Notes under the pieces: model-generated
What the model saw: only the letters and a program-made list of their open reading frames with translations
What the model was told of the DNA's origin: nothing
Database searches by the model: none
NCBI GenBank assembly: GCA_021785935.1
Contig: JAJYOG010000002.1
Coordinates: 124,001 to 188,000 of the forward strand
Source of the DNA: Actinomycetes bacterium
Lineage (GTDB): Bacteria; Actinomycetota; Thermoleophilia; BMS3ABIN01
Direction of reading: 5' to 3'
DNA: 64,000 nucleotides
Made by a program: the position numbers and the translations under genes
In this document: positions 33,741-43,154 of the stretch, one piece after another
Numbering within the stretch: position 1 is the stretch's first letter
How the letters are laid out: every line of letters starts with the position of its first letter

Positions 33741-34849
33741 TTATATTGTCCGACGATATTTCCATGTCCATCCGTCAAATAGACCTGCGCGGCTATACCG
33801 TATTCCTTTTTGATCATGGATGCCGCGCGTTTCGCTACAGCTGCGAGCACCTCCCCGCCTTCAACGGCAGTTGACAGCCGCTCAAGGGCAGCCTCTGTCG
33901 TCGGCAGCGGCAATAATGCCTGCGCCCGGCTCTGGCTCCAGCCTGTCTCTTTGGCACACTCGGCTAAAACATCAAGCGGCATCGGCGATCGCCGCGAATG
34001 TGTATCAAAATTTCCCCGGGCCAGCTTGGCAATCTTCGATGCATGTCCAAGCAGCGCCACCTCGCGGATGCCGCGCCTGGCCGATGCCGCCAGCATCATG
34101 CCGATGTAATTGCCGGTCTGCACGATGGCTTCAGGATCGAACCCAGCCGCCAGCGCCGCCCGTTCACCCTTGGCGCCCGGCACCAGCGCCGGCCGCCTGA
34201 TTCCCGCCGCCAGCGCTACATCCAGCTGCGGCAGCAGCGATTCCTGGTAGGCGGCGCTTGACCACGGCTCGACCCGGCCCGTTGTCCCCAAAATGCTCAA
34301 CCCGCCGATTATGCCAAGTCTCGGATTAAAAGTCTTAGCCGCCAGCTCTTCCCCTTCGGGGATGGAGATAGTGATCTCTGCCCCCCGGGGAAGCACCCGT
34401 TCGGCTTCCTGCCGTATATACGTAAGCGGCACCGGGTTGATCGCCGGCTGTTCCGGTTTGATCATAAGCCCCTCCCGCGTGACGCGGCCGACGCCCTCGG
34501 CTCCCTCGATATAAAAATGGCCATCCAGCCGCGGCGCCACGCAGACAAAAATCTGGATGCCGTCGGTGATGTCCGGGTCGTCGCCAGCGTCTTTGACCAC
34601 TGAAACCACACCTTCGCCGTGCATCGTCATATCGAATATGGTATTCTCTCCCCCAGGAAGTGTCACATCGACCAGACCGCGGGTTTCACAGGTAATCCCC
34701 GACTCCTCTTCGGCGGCGAGGTTGCAGGGAATGTAGCCGATAGACACTGTCAGGGCCGCGGCGCGCGTGGCGGCCTGAGCGCAGGCGCCGGTTGTGTAAC
34801 CGCGCCTGGGCTCGCCCGCTGCCTTTGCCGGCTCTGATCGTACCATCAT
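33737..34849 (-). CDS. cbiD: Cobalt-precorrin-5B C1-methyltransferase
   Basis: SAM-dependent C1 methylation, specific to the anaerobic (early cobalt) pathway. 370 residues. Motifs: RRGYTTGACAQAATRAA near the N-terminus, VVKDAGDDPDITDGI, TREGLMIKPEQPAINPVPL, NPRLGIIGGLSILGTTGRVE and LLGHASKIAKLARGNFDTHS. Its presence, with CbiG and CbiX, shows that the pathway is the anaerobic one. 31 bases after cbiO. Confidence 0.96.
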   Translation of the reverse strand: MMVRSEPAKAAGEPRRGYTTGACAQAATRAAALTVSIGYIPCNLAAEEESGITCETRGLVDVTLPGGENTIFDMTMHGEGVVSVVKDAGDDPDITDGIQIFVCVAPRLDGHFYIEGAEGVGRVTREGLMIKPEQPAINPVPLTYIRQEAERVLPRGAEITISIPEGEELAAKTFNPRLGIIGGLSILGTTGRVEPWSSAAYQESLLPQLDVALAAGIRRPALVPGAKGERAALAAGFDPEAIVQTGNYIGMMLAASARRGIREVALLGHASKIAKLARGNFDTHSRRSPMPLDVLAECAKETGWSQSRAQALLPLPTTEAALERLSTAVEGGEVLAAVAKRAASMIKKEYGIAAQVYLTDGHGNIVGQYK

Positions 34850-34880
34850 CTTCGCGCCAGTCCATTCCTGTTCGCACGAT

Positions 34881-35753
34881 TCATGCTCCCGCCAATCCCT
34901 CTTTTACCTCACGCAGGCGATCGATAACTACCGGGCCCAACTCGCCCAGCTCCAGCATCTCTTCCAGCTCCCGGCGCGCCATGCCTACGGTCAGGGGCAG
35001 CTCTTCCAGGTCGGGAAACATTTCAAAAAGGTACGAAATGCGCGGCAGGCGCAGGTGACAGCGCTCGATCAGCTCCCGGTCGTTAAAAACATCGCGCAAC
35101 CCTCCCGCGACCGCTACCCTTCCTGCCCTCAGCAGGCACACCTGCCGCGCATATAGAGGCACCAGATCCACATCGTGGGTTGCCATGACCACGGTCATAC
35201 CGCCACGATTGAGATCGTGCAGAAGACGCATCAGCCGCCGCTCCCCCATGGGATCAAGGCTGGCCGTGGGCTCGTCGAGCACCAGCACCCGCGGCTCCAT
35301 AGCCAGCACTCCGGCAATAGACAGGCGTTTTTTCTGCCCGTAGCTTAGATGATGGATGGGCCGGTCGAGCAGATCGGTGATCGCTACCTGCTCCGCGGCC
35401 AGTTCCAGCCGGCGCCCGACTTCATTCTCCGGAAGCCCCAGGTTGCGAGGGCCGTAACAGATGTCGTCGCGCACCGTCGGCGCAAAAATCTGATCGTTGG
35501 GATCCTGAAAGACAAAACCGATCGCGCGGTTGACCTCCTCAAAACTTTTGCGCCTTACTTCCATTCCGGCAGTTTTGACGCTACCGGCCTGGCCAGTTAA
35601 CAGTCCGTTTATATGTTTGAGCAAAGTCGATTTGCCGGAACCGTTGGCTCCCATGATCGCCAGGAATGAACCCTCCGGCACCTCCAGGGAGACGCCGTCG
35701 AGAGCTTTGGCGCCGCCGGGATACGTGTATTCGAGGCCGTCGACCCTGATCAT
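34881..35753 (-). CDS. cbiO: Cobalt ECF transporter ATP-binding protein
   Basis: ATPase that energises Co2+ uptake through CbiMNQ. 290 residues with Walker A GANGSGKSTLLKHI, Q-loop GFVFQDPNDQIFAP, signature LSYGQKKRLSIAGVLAMEP, Walker B VLVLDEPTASLDP and H-loop VMATHDVDLVP. Overlaps cbiQ by 4 bases. Confidence 0.96.
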   Translation of the reverse strand: MIRVDGLEYTYPGGAKALDGVSLEVPEGSFLAIMGANGSGKSTLLKHINGLLTGQAGSVKTAGMEVRRKSFEEVNRAIGFVFQDPNDQIFAPTVRDDICYGPRNLGLPENEVGRRLELAAEQVAITDLLDRPIHHLSYGQKKRLSIAGVLAMEPRVLVLDEPTASLDPMGERRLMRLLHDLNRGGMTVVMATHDVDLVPLYARQVCLLRAGRVAVAGGLRDVFNDRELIERCHLRLPRISYLFEMFPDLEELPLTVGMARRELEEMLELGELGPVVIDRLREVKEGLAGA

Positions 35754-36517
35754 GCCGGTCCTCCAAGGGCCAGCACGATCAGGCAGCCGATCAAGGCCGA
35801 AACTGTTATGCCGGCCACAAGATCGAGACGGCCGGGCGGTGAGAGGGTCCCATTAACGACATTACCGGCGCCGCGGCAACGCATCGCTTCCGAGGATCGC
35901 AAACCGCGTTCATAGACTCGCAGGAAAAGAGAACCGCCAAGCATGCGGCTGCTGGCAAGGCCGGCCCCGGCCGAGGACCAGCCCAGCCGAGAGCGCTGAG
36001 CCTCATGCATACGGGAGAATTCGGCGTGTATGTCAAAAAGATACCTGTAAGTCAACTGGACGACCTCGACAAACGTGGCTGGGGCCCTAAACCACCTGAG
36101 GGCCAGGCAAAGACGGTTGAGCGGCGTGGTCACGCCCAGGACAACAACTACCAGTCCACCGGCTATGATCCTCAAGGCAAGAAAAAGGCCGTGGTAAAAA
36201 CCATCGAGATGAAAATCAAACGGCCCCAGGGAGGCGACAATATCGCTGCCCTTGAAGACTGCCTGCGAGGTAATCGCGAACAAGGCGAAGGTGAAGGGAA
36301 AGGCAATCATCAGCAGTTGACGCCTGTACGGTATCCGGCCAAGCACCATCAGCAAGGCCATGAATGTGGCGATTGCCGCCGACACCAGGTACGAGGCGCC
36401 CGCCAGATTAACCGCCAGCAGACCGGCCACGGCAACGATCTTCACCCTGGGATCAATCCGCGAGAGAAAACTGTCCCCCCAGGCGTAGTTATCATTGTTT
36501 CCGGACGATTCGGTCAC
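35750..36517 (-). CDS. cbiQ: Cobalt ECF transporter transmembrane protein
   Basis: Energy-coupling T-component connecting CbiO to CbiM. 255 residues, five or six membrane helices. The coupling motifs of EcfT proteins are visible as SRMHEAQRSRLG and ERGLRSSEAMRCRG (Ala-Arg-Gly-type grooves). The N-terminus SRIDPRVKIVAVAGLLAVN is typical. Overlaps cbiN and cbiO by 4 bases each. Confidence 0.94.
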   Translation of the reverse strand: MTESSGNNDNYAWGDSFLSRIDPRVKIVAVAGLLAVNLAGASYLVSAAIATFMALLMVLGRIPYRRQLLMIAFPFTFALFAITSQAVFKGSDIVASLGPFDFHLDGFYHGLFLALRIIAGGLVVVVLGVTTPLNRLCLALRWFRAPATFVEVVQLTYRYLFDIHAEFSRMHEAQRSRLGWSSAGAGLASSRMLGGSLFLRVYERGLRSSEAMRCRGAGNVVNGTLSPPGRLDLVAGITVSALIGCLIVLALGGPA

Positions 36518-36774
36518 TTATTGCCTCCCGGGAAAAGAGTGCGCCAGTAATAGCCGGCGGCGAAACCGGCAACAGCTCCGCCGCTGAGAAAGAAGAACAG
36601 CAGCAGATCGCCGTCGATGTTCCAGGGCAGGACCTGAGCGTCCCCGATTCCGGCTTTTTCAGCCAGAGGGTTAGCAGCCGCTTCGGTGACATCACCCTCC
36701 CATTTCGATTCGGTCATTAGTACGGCAGCCAGAAAAACTACCACAATCGACACAATGATCAACCATCGCTTCAT
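36514..36774 (-). CDS. cbiN: Cobalt transporter accessory protein CbiN
   Basis: 86 residues with two membrane helices, at 3-20 (WLIIVSIVVVFLAAVLM) and 56-76 (LLLFFFLSGGAVAGFAAGYY), and a short external loop (EAAANPLAEKAGIGDAQ). Assigned from position between cbiM and cbiQ, size and topology. Sequence similarity to classical CbiN is limited; the end resembles PDGLE-type proteins that replace it. Confidence 0.8.
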   Translation of the reverse strand: MKRWLIIVSIVVVFLAAVLMTESKWEGDVTEAAANPLAEKAGIGDAQVLPWNIDGDLLLFFFLSGGAVAGFAAGYYWRTLFPGGNK

Positions 36775-37430
36775 GGCCGCATCAGCGCCCCGTCGAGGAT
36801 CTCGGCGCGCTGGTTGGCGATAAAAACAACCACGCCCGCGGTGAAAAGCGCCTCGGCGATCGCGAGAGGCACCTGTGTCGGCAGAAAAGATGCGAAAGCC
36901 GCGCCCCAGACATACGGCACTGATTCATCCCCGTGCAAGGCCAGCGCGATCTGGAATGAGGTGATGCCGTAAGTGACAAGATCACCGACTACGCCGGCCA
37001 TTCCGGCCGATATGCCAAGGCCCAGGCCGGCGCGTCGCGATAGTTTAAAGGCAGCAAAGCCGGCAAAGGAGCCGCCAACGGCCATTGAGATAATGTTGGC
37101 GCCCCAACTGGTGATGCCGCCATGGGCGAAAAAGAGCGCTTGCAGCAACAGCGCCACCGAACCCAGTACGGTCGCGGTTAGCGGACCCAGCAGTATGGCT
37201 GCCATTGGCGTTCCGCAAGGATGGGATACCGTGCCCAAGCCAGGTACGGGCATCGGCATCAATGAGATCACAAATATGAAGGCGCCCATCAGGCCGACCA
37301 GCGGGCGAGAAGAAGGCAACACCGCCAGGCGGCGTTTTAGCCCCACTAGCCCCGCGCCCAAGAAAGCCATGGCAGGGGCGTACCAGGCCGCTGCCTGTTC
37401 GGCGGGAAGAAGTCCCTCGGGGATATGCAT
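36771..37430 (-). CDS. cbiM: Cobalt ECF transporter substrate-binding protein
   Basis: S-component that captures Co2+. 219 residues. The mature N-terminus MHIPEGLLP includes the conserved His2 that takes part in metal binding, and GTVSHPCGTPMAAIL and ALFFAHGGITSWGANIISM are family blocks with further conserved His. Seven helices. First gene of the operon; AAAGGAT lies 6 bases before the ATG. The cobalamin riboswitch at 37575-37728 lies upstream. Confidence 0.96.
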   Translation of the reverse strand: MHIPEGLLPAEQAAAWYAPAMAFLGAGLVGLKRRLAVLPSSRPLVGLMGAFIFVISLMPMPVPGLGTVSHPCGTPMAAILLGPLTATVLGSVALLLQALFFAHGGITSWGANIISMAVGGSFAGFAAFKLSRRAGLGLGISAGMAGVVGDLVTYGITSFQIALALHGDESVPYVWGAAFASFLPTQVPLAIAEALFTAGVVVFIANQRAEILDGALMRP

Positions 37431-37574
37431 TATGTATCCTTTCGATAATCAATCAGTGAAATATTTGTCTCGCGGGGATGAAAAAACCCCTCATCGCGTT
37501 TGCCGGACGAAGGGTTAGCTATGGAAACCACATCATGATCCTGCCCCTTTCTCTCGAAGGTACCGGGATTAAGA

Positions 37575-37728
37575 GTCAGGGGCGGGTTTTCTGGCTTGCG
37601 AGAAAAGTTCCGGTCCGAAAAAGATCGAACCTGAGTTACATTCTCACTTACAGTAGCGGGACTGCGTCGGACTTTCACCGATCTTGCCCCAATTAAGCTT
37701 CCGCTCACAGAACGGAAGCCCCACTGAC
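37575..37728 (-). ncRNA. Cobalamin riboswitch 1 (upstream of cbiM)
   Basis: Adenosylcobalamin-sensing leader. On the minus strand the conserved core reads GGTGAAAGTCCGACGCAGTC then CCGCTACTGTAA, and the B12 box is GCCAGAAAACCCGCC (37595-37581). GTCAG-GGGG at the 5' end pairs with CCCCTGAC at the 3' end to close P1. It stands about 145 bases before cbiM. I see no classical terminator between, so control may be at translation. It should switch off cobalt import and corrin synthesis when B12 is plentiful. Confidence 0.93.
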
Positions 37729-37821
37729 CATATTTGGTAAAACAAAGTATATATTGGTAATTGTGTAATTTCAATTCAATCGGAATATTGTTTTGTTATT
37801 GATTATTATTTTTGGTATCTC

Positions 37822-38964
37822 TTATTTCTGCTCGGCGCTTAACCGGATTAGCGCATTGATGATCGCGGCGGCCACGTTGCTGCCGCCGCGGTTGCCCGGC
37901 AAAGTAATGTGGGGAAGCCCTGAGGTGGCGAGCGCCTCCTTGCTTTCCGCGGCTCCAACAAATCCAACGGGAACGCCGATAACCAGAGCCGGCTTGACGC
38001 CAGTATCCATAGCCAGGCGCAGCAGCTCGAACAGGGCCGTCGGCGAGTTGCCGATCGCAACCACGGCTCCATCTAGTCTGGAGCCGTGGTTGCCGGACGC
38101 TAGCCGCATGGCGGCAGCCCCGCGCGTCAGCCCTTCCTTCCGCGCCAGCTCAGCCGCAGCTGGATCTGCTACCAGGCAGGTCACGCCGAGTCCACGGGTG
38201 GTGGCTGTAGGCTTAACCCCGGCGGCCACCATATTGACATCGCAGTATATTTGCGATTTACCCGCAAGAGCACTGACGCCGGTGCCGGCGGCGCCGGCGG
38301 AAAAAATAACAGCACGAGCTAGCGATGGATCGCCAGTGGTGTGTACAATCCGCCTGACTATCTTGTATTCCGGATCCTCGGGATCCTCTGGTTCCAGCAA
38401 GCTATCGATAATTTCAAAACTTTCGGCCTCGATCGGATGCTGCGGTAGCGGACTCTTACTGCTACAACAACCATTAAGCAGGGCGGTAAAGACACCGGTG
38501 GCAGAGCCATGTGCCGTATCTGCCGGTGCTGCGGCCAAGCCATGTGCCTCTTCGTCCCGGCCCGAAGCCGCTACGCCTGACAGCGTGCGGCGCGCAAGCA
38601 CTTCCACCATCAGATCATCCGCTCCCAAGGGATCGGCGAGGATGAACTCAACATCCGCCAACTCACGCCGCAGCCTGTCTAGTTCATGGGGAATATCCTT
38701 CAGCAGATGATTCCCGGAAAAAAGGAAATAGGGAGCGATAATGACCCTTTTCGCGCCTGCCTCCGCCATCTGCTTGCAGCAATCATCGAGCGTAGGCGAA
38801 TTGAATTGCAACGACGCCGCCAGGACCGGCAGCTCCAGGCGCTCCGCCAGCCGCCCGGCTATCCAATTGAGCGTCGTCAGCGCTTCAGGTGCGCGGCTGC
38901 CATGACCGAGAACAACCACACCGGTGCCTTCAGCGCCAAGAATAGTGTCATCAACCCGTGGCAT
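37822..38964 (-). CDS. cbiX-cbiC: Fused sirohydrochlorin cobaltochelatase / precorrin-8X methylmutase
   Basis: 380 residues. Residues 10 to about 130 are a short CbiX (VVVLGHGSRAPEALTTLNWI, with IIAPYFLFSGNHLLKDIPHE carrying the second metal His), which inserts Co2+ into sirohydrochlorin. Residues about 175 to 380 are CbiC/CobH (SFEIIDSLL, RRIVHTTGDPSLA with the catalytic His, IYCDVNMVAAG, NSPTALFELL, PVGFVGAAESKEAL), which moves the C11 methyl to C12. The linker contains GCCSSKSPL, a possible metal-binding Cys pair. ATG 38962-38964 is chosen for GGGAGG 9 bases upstream; it overlaps the cbiA stop by 14 bases. This brings the first and one of the last ring steps into one protein. Confidence 0.92.
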   Translation of the reverse strand: MPRVDDTILGAEGTGVVVLGHGSRAPEALTTLNWIAGRLAERLELPVLAASLQFNSPTLDDCCKQMAEAGAKRVIIAPYFLFSGNHLLKDIPHELDRLRRELADVEFILADPLGADDLMVEVLARRTLSGVAASGRDEEAHGLAAAPADTAHGSATGVFTALLNGCCSSKSPLPQHPIEAESFEIIDSLLEPEDPEDPEYKIVRRIVHTTGDPSLARAVIFSAGAAGTGVSALAGKSQIYCDVNMVAAGVKPTATTRGLGVTCLVADPAAAELARKEGLTRGAAAMRLASGNHGSRLDGAVVAIGNSPTALFELLRLAMDTGVKPALVIGVPVGFVGAAESKEALATSGLPHITLPGNRGGSNVAAAIINALIRLSAEQK

Positions 38965-40411
38965 GGGCACCCACCTCCCCATTGCCCGAACAGACGGCAA
39001 TCAGGCGTTTCGCCAAACGGGGATTACCCGCAAAATGCAGATGCACATAGGAAGCGAGCACATTGCCGGAACTGAAACCTTCGGGCTTGCCGCCCAGGTC
39101 CCGGTTCGAATAACATTCATAGGCGATATTATCTTCCTGCCAGGAAACGTCGGACCAATGAAACTCGTGCCCACGGACGCGCTCCCCCGACGCCATCAAT
39201 AAATTGTCATGCCGCGCCGTTGCCTCGACATATCCAAGCGCCTGGCGCCTGCCGGTCATCCGGGCCTCCAGTGGCAATGCCCCAGCCATTTGCTTACGGC
39301 TACCATCGATTTCTACAGCGCGGCTGAGATAGACCAGGCCACCGCACTCCGCATACACGGGAACGCCATCCTTGATAGCCGCGGCCACTGATCGGCGCAG
39401 CGCCGTATTGGCCTGTAGCCGGTCAGCAAAAACCTCAGGATAACCGCCGCCAAAATAGAGTCCTTCACAAGCCGGCAGATCGTTATCGCGCAAGGGGCTG
39501 AAATAGACCAGCTTGGCGCCTTCAGCCTCGAGAGCTTCGAGACTGTCCGGATAATAAAATGAAAAGGCCTCATCGAGAGCGACGCCAATGCGTACACCGC
39601 CAGAGGATGCGCCGGATCCGCCGCTGGCGCTTCCGGTTTTATTCCTTGCGCCGGAACCGCTCGCCTCTTGCCTGCCGCCGGCTCCCTCCTCCCCAATGCC
39701 ACTTCCAGCCTTCTGTATACCATTTACATTACTTTTGGTCATCGACAGCACCGCCTCAATATCTACATTGGCGGAGATATGATCGATAATCCGCTCCAGT
39801 CGCTCTTCGAGCGAGGAAACATTCTCTCCTGCCGGCACCAGCCCCAGATGGCGCGATTTTAGTGAGATATCGCCGCGCCGCGGCAACACTCCTATAACCG
39901 GGATGCCGGCCTCGCTGGCGGCTTCCTTAAGGACGCGGGCATGCGCCGTGCTGCCAACGTTATTGAGGATCGCCCCCGCCAGGTTGATACTCGGGTCGAA
40001 AGCGGCAAAACCAGCCAGGACCGGAGCCAGGCTGCGCGCCTGCCGCGCGCAATCGACTACGAGCAGAACCACGCCGCCAGTTAGCCGGGCGATCTCCGCG
40101 GTGCTGCAGCGATTACCTTCACCAGAGCGTCCGTCAAAAAGCCCCATGGCCCCCTCGATTACGGCTACGTCGGCCGCGGCCGAACCGCGCGTAAAAATAT
40201 CTCTAACGGTACTTTCCGGTGTCAACCAGGTATCGAGATTCCGCGATGCAGATCCCGTAACAGCCAGATGATAACTGGGATCGATATAATCAGGACCGGT
40301 CTTGAAGGGTGCGACGCTCATCCCCCGCCGCCGGTACGCTCCCATCAGACCAACGGACACCGTAGTTTTGCCAACGCCGCTGGCGGCGCCTCCTATTACC
40401 AGCGGGATCAT
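38951..40411 (-). CDS. cbiA: Cobyrinate a,c-diamide synthase
   Basis: ATP- and glutamine-dependent amidation of the a and c side chains. 486 residues. The N-terminal P-loop domain has VIGGAASGVGKTTVSVGLMG, KTGPDYIDPSYH and VIEGAMGLFDGRSG. A variable Gly/Ser-rich linker lies near 235-275. The C-terminal class I glutamine amidotransferase domain has GLYFGGGYPEVFADRL and VYAECGGLVYLSRAV (nucleophile Cys). 4-base overlap with cobD. Confidence 0.95.
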   Translation of the reverse strand: MIPLVIGGAASGVGKTTVSVGLMGAYRRRGMSVAPFKTGPDYIDPSYHLAVTGSASRNLDTWLTPESTVRDIFTRGSAAADVAVIEGAMGLFDGRSGEGNRCSTAEIARLTGGVVLLVVDCARQARSLAPVLAGFAAFDPSINLAGAILNNVGSTAHARVLKEAASEAGIPVIGVLPRRGDISLKSRHLGLVPAGENVSSLEERLERIIDHISANVDIEAVLSMTKSNVNGIQKAGSGIGEEGAGGRQEASGSGARNKTGSASGGSGASSGGVRIGVALDEAFSFYYPDSLEALEAEGAKLVYFSPLRDNDLPACEGLYFGGGYPEVFADRLQANTALRRSVAAAIKDGVPVYAECGGLVYLSRAVEIDGSRKQMAGALPLEARMTGRRQALGYVEATARHDNLLMASGERVRGHEFHWSDVSWQEDNIAYECYSNRDLGGKPEGFSSGNVLASYVHLHFAGNPRLAKRLIAVCSGNGEVGAHATG

Positions 40412-41604
40412 GCCAGCGCCTCCCCGTGAGCCTTCCCGAGCGTCTTCCTGAGCGCCGAAACCAGCTGATAGTTATCGCGCTCCGAACGTACCGCCACCCG
40501 GATATAACCATCCCCGAGGCCGCTGAAGGAGCGGCAGTCGCGCACGAGGATGCCCTGAGCGCCAAGCCGATCCGCCAGCTTGGCAGCGCCCATACGGCTC
40601 AACCGGCACAGCAGGAAATTCGCCTCGGACGGCTGCGGTTCGATTCCTGGCGTCGCCTCCAAATCGGCAAATAGCCTGGCCCGCTCGGCGGCATTTTGCC
40701 AGCGGCTGTCCTCGAGATAGCGCCAATCCTTTAGCGAAGCTTCTCCTGCCGCCAGAGCAAACGAGTTTACGTTCCACGGCGGCATTTTTTCGCGAAGCCG
40801 TGACGCAAACTCCGGCTCGGCCGCCAGGCATCCCAGCCGCAGTCCCGCCAGCGCGTGCGATTTAGTGAAGGATCGCAACACGAAGAGTCCCTCCCGGGCG
40901 CCAAGAGACAGCAGCGAATACTCCGCCCCGCAAAAATCCATGAAGGCCTCATCTACGACCAGGCCGGCGCCGGCAGTCCGGCAACGCCACCACAAAGATA
41001 TCATCTCATCAAGGGGCGTCAGGTAACCGGTGGGATTATTGGGATTGCAGGCAAAGACAAGGTCGTATCCCCGCGGATCGATCCCTGCGGTATCGAAGGC
41101 AAAACTGCCAGCCTCGGTCAGCTGATAAGTATCACAGTGAGCGCCTGCCACTTCGCAAGCGCGGCGATATTCCGAGAATGTGGGTTCGACGATAAGCACC
41201 CGCCGCGGCTTGATCGCCGCCGCCAGCCAGTAAATGACTTCAATGCTGCCGTTGCCGGGAACGATCTCTTCGGGCGTGGTTCCCAGATAATCCGCAACCA
41301 GGCGTGAAAAATTTTCGGCTCGTTCTTCCGGATAATAATGCACTTCCACCGCAGCCGCCCTGATGGCCGCCAGCGCGGCCGGCGACGGCCCCAGGAGGTT
41401 GATGCTGGCGCTGAAGTCGAGCAGCTCCTCCTTGGGAATGCCATAGCGGCGCCCGGCTTCTTCCCGCCGGCCACCGTGAGCGGGGATGGAATCGAATCCC
41501 TTGTGAATACCGGTTATATCCTTCAAAACTCTGTCCTTTCGCGGCTCAAAATTCTGTCCCTTCGCGAGCTTTGACTCCACTGTGATATGGGTGTTTGACC
41601 TCAC
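40408..41604 (-). CDS. cobD: L-threonine-O-3-phosphate decarboxylase
   Basis: PLP enzyme making (R)-1-amino-2-propanol O-phosphate for the nucleotide loop. HisC-like fold with HGGRREEAGRRYG at the N-terminus, DFSASINLLGPSP, VPGNGSIEVIYWLA, CNPNNPTGYLTP and LRSFTKSHALAGLRLG (PLP Lys). As drawn it is 398 residues from ATG 41604, inside the cobO end. A shorter start at TTG 41524-41526, with AAAGGA 8 bases upstream, gives 372 residues and may be the real one. The region between holds an imperfect duplication (CTGTCC-TTCGCG). Operon position separates it from the hisC at 4685. Confidence 0.9.
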   Translation of the reverse strand: MRSNTHITVESKLAKGQNFEPRKDRVLKDITGIHKGFDSIPAHGGRREEAGRRYGIPKEELLDFSASINLLGPSPAALAAIRAAAVEVHYYPEERAENFSRLVADYLGTTPEEIVPGNGSIEVIYWLAAAIKPRRVLIVEPTFSEYRRACEVAGAHCDTYQLTEAGSFAFDTAGIDPRGYDLVFACNPNNPTGYLTPLDEMISLWWRCRTAGAGLVVDEAFMDFCGAEYSLLSLGAREGLFVLRSFTKSHALAGLRLGCLAAEPEFASRLREKMPPWNVNSFALAAGEASLKDWRYLEDSRWQNAAERARLFADLEATPGIEPQPSEANFLLCRLSRMGAAKLADRLGAQGILVRDCRSFSGLGDGYIRVAVRSERDNYQLVSALRKTLGKAHGEALA

Positions 41605-42190
41605 GCATTTCCGTCACATAGTCGCAAACCTCGATCAGCTCCGGAGGCGCGTACCGCCCGGTCAGCACCAGCTCAACCGATGCCGCCTTGTTTTCAATCA
41701 GATCGATGAGCGCGGCGAGCGAAACCTGGCCGTTTTTGACAACGTGCGTTACCTCATCGAGCACCACCAGGTCATGCTCTCCTTTTTTCACCAGCTCCAG
41801 CGCTACTTTCCAGCCACGCTCGACCGTCTGGCCGCTCTCCGCCACCGCCTTTTGCTCTTCGGGAGTGGCGAAGCGGGAAGCCCCAAACTGGAGTATCGTC
41901 AGCGGCCGCTTCGTTTTCTCGGCAAAGACAATCTCGCCCGTCTTGCGCGTCGTGCGCTTGAGAAATTGCAGCACGGCCACCTTGCGGTCGCGACCAAGGG
42001 CTCGCAGCGCCAGTCCCAACGCGGCTGTGGTCTTGCCCTTGCCGTTGCCGGTGTAAAGATGGACGAGCCCCTGAGGGCGCGTCTGCTCCCACAGCACCCG
42101 TGACAGAGGATCGTGATCCCGATCGTCCTTGCCGCTTCCCGGCTCCTTGCCGCTCATAGGCTCCTTGCCGCTCATAGGCTCCCCCCCCAT
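41546..42190 (-). CDS. cobO: Cob(I)alamin adenosyltransferase, CobO/BtuR type
   Basis: Transfers the adenosyl group of ATP to the corrinoid cobalt. 214 residues. P-loop GLVHLYTGNGKGKTTAALGL at about 40-59, then VAVLQFLKRTTRKTGE, HDLVVLDEVTHVVKNG (Walker B-like) and LVLTGRYAPPELIEVCDYVT. The first 20 residues contain a small repeat (EPMSGKEPMSGKEPGSGK), so a start at a later Met is possible. It overlaps cbiB by 19 bases. Confidence 0.94.
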   Translation of the reverse strand: MGGEPMSGKEPMSGKEPGSGKDDRDHDPLSRVLWEQTRPQGLVHLYTGNGKGKTTAALGLALRALGRDRKVAVLQFLKRTTRKTGEIVFAEKTKRPLTILQFGASRFATPEEQKAVAESGQTVERGWKVALELVKKGEHDLVVLDEVTHVVKNGQVSLAALIDLIENKAASVELVLTGRYAPPELIEVCDYVTEMREVKHPYHSGVKAREGTEF

Positions 42191-43152
42191 TTGAAAATTC
42201 TTCCTGCCGGGATCGGGATCATGGCCCTGGTCAGTGTGCCTGCAGACATCACCAGAAAGGCTGATGCGTACATGAGCCGCGCGGCGCGTCCAATATCTTT
42301 AAAATCTGGCTTGCTGTATTTCCTGCCCAGTAAAGGCTTGTTGACCTGCCTGCCGGAATAAGAACTGATACCGCCAAGTTGAACACCGAGGGCGCCGGCA
42401 TAGGCCGCCTCACAGATTCCAGCATTGGGGCTATCGTGCCTGCCGGCGTCGACGTGGCATGTAGCAAGCGCCTCACGGGGACTGCCCCCGACCAGGGGGC
42501 TGGCCGCGGAAGCTGCCAGGGCTGTCAGCCTGGCGGGAATGAAGCCAGCGGCGTCGTCCAGACGGGCGGCCGCCCAGCCAAAATGAAGGTAACGCTCGTC
42601 TCGGTATCCGATCATTGAGTCCAATGTATTAACCATCTTGTACGCCAGCGCCAGCGGCGCTCCGCCGATGACGCCGTAGAACAGCGGTGCGATGACGCCA
42701 TCGTTGGCATTTTCAGCCACGCTCTCAACCGCGGCGCTGACGACGCCGTGCTCATCCAGCCCGCCAGTGTCTCGTCCCACCATGTGGGAAACAGCCTCCC
42801 TCGCCTCATCGATGCCTGCCGCTGCCCGACTCTCGACGCGGCTGGCATGCTCGTAGAGCGAACGAGGCGCCAGCGCTACTGAAATTAGCGCCACTTCTAC
42901 CGCGGCCGACATTGGGCGCGGCAGGCTGCGGATAAACCACCTTGCCACCAGATAGGTGCCTGCCGGCAACGCAACGGCAACCGCCGCTCCTGAAATTCGC
43001 TGGATAGCCGGCAACCGCTTGCGTCCCGGCGCTGTCCGGTCGGCCAGATCGACCATCCAGCCCATCCAGCAGACCGGGTGCCAGGCAGCTGCCGGCTCGC
43101 CAAGAACCAGATCGAGCAGCCAAGCCAGAAATATTTTTGCCGCGGCCGTCAA
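42172..43152 (-). CDS. cbiB: Adenosylcobinamide-phosphate synthase
   Basis: Membrane enzyme that attaches aminopropanol phosphate to adenosylcobyric acid. 326 residues, several helices. Motifs: LDLVLGEPAAAWHPVCWMG at the N-terminus, AREAVSHMVGRDTGGLDEHG, VAENANDGVIAPLFYGVIGG, YKMVNTLDSMIGYRDERY and NAGICEAAYAGALGVQLGG. 2 bases after cbiP. Confidence 0.95.
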   Translation of the reverse strand: MTAAAKIFLAWLLDLVLGEPAAAWHPVCWMGWMVDLADRTAPGRKRLPAIQRISGAAVAVALPAGTYLVARWFIRSLPRPMSAAVEVALISVALAPRSLYEHASRVESRAAAGIDEAREAVSHMVGRDTGGLDEHGVVSAAVESVAENANDGVIAPLFYGVIGGAPLALAYKMVNTLDSMIGYRDERYLHFGWAAARLDDAAGFIPARLTALAASAASPLVGGSPREALATCHVDAGRHDSPNAGICEAAYAGALGVQLGGISSYSGRQVNKPLLGRKYSKPDFKDIGRAARLMYASAFLVMSAGTLTRAMIPIPAGRIFKWGGSL

Positions 43153-43154
43153 CG

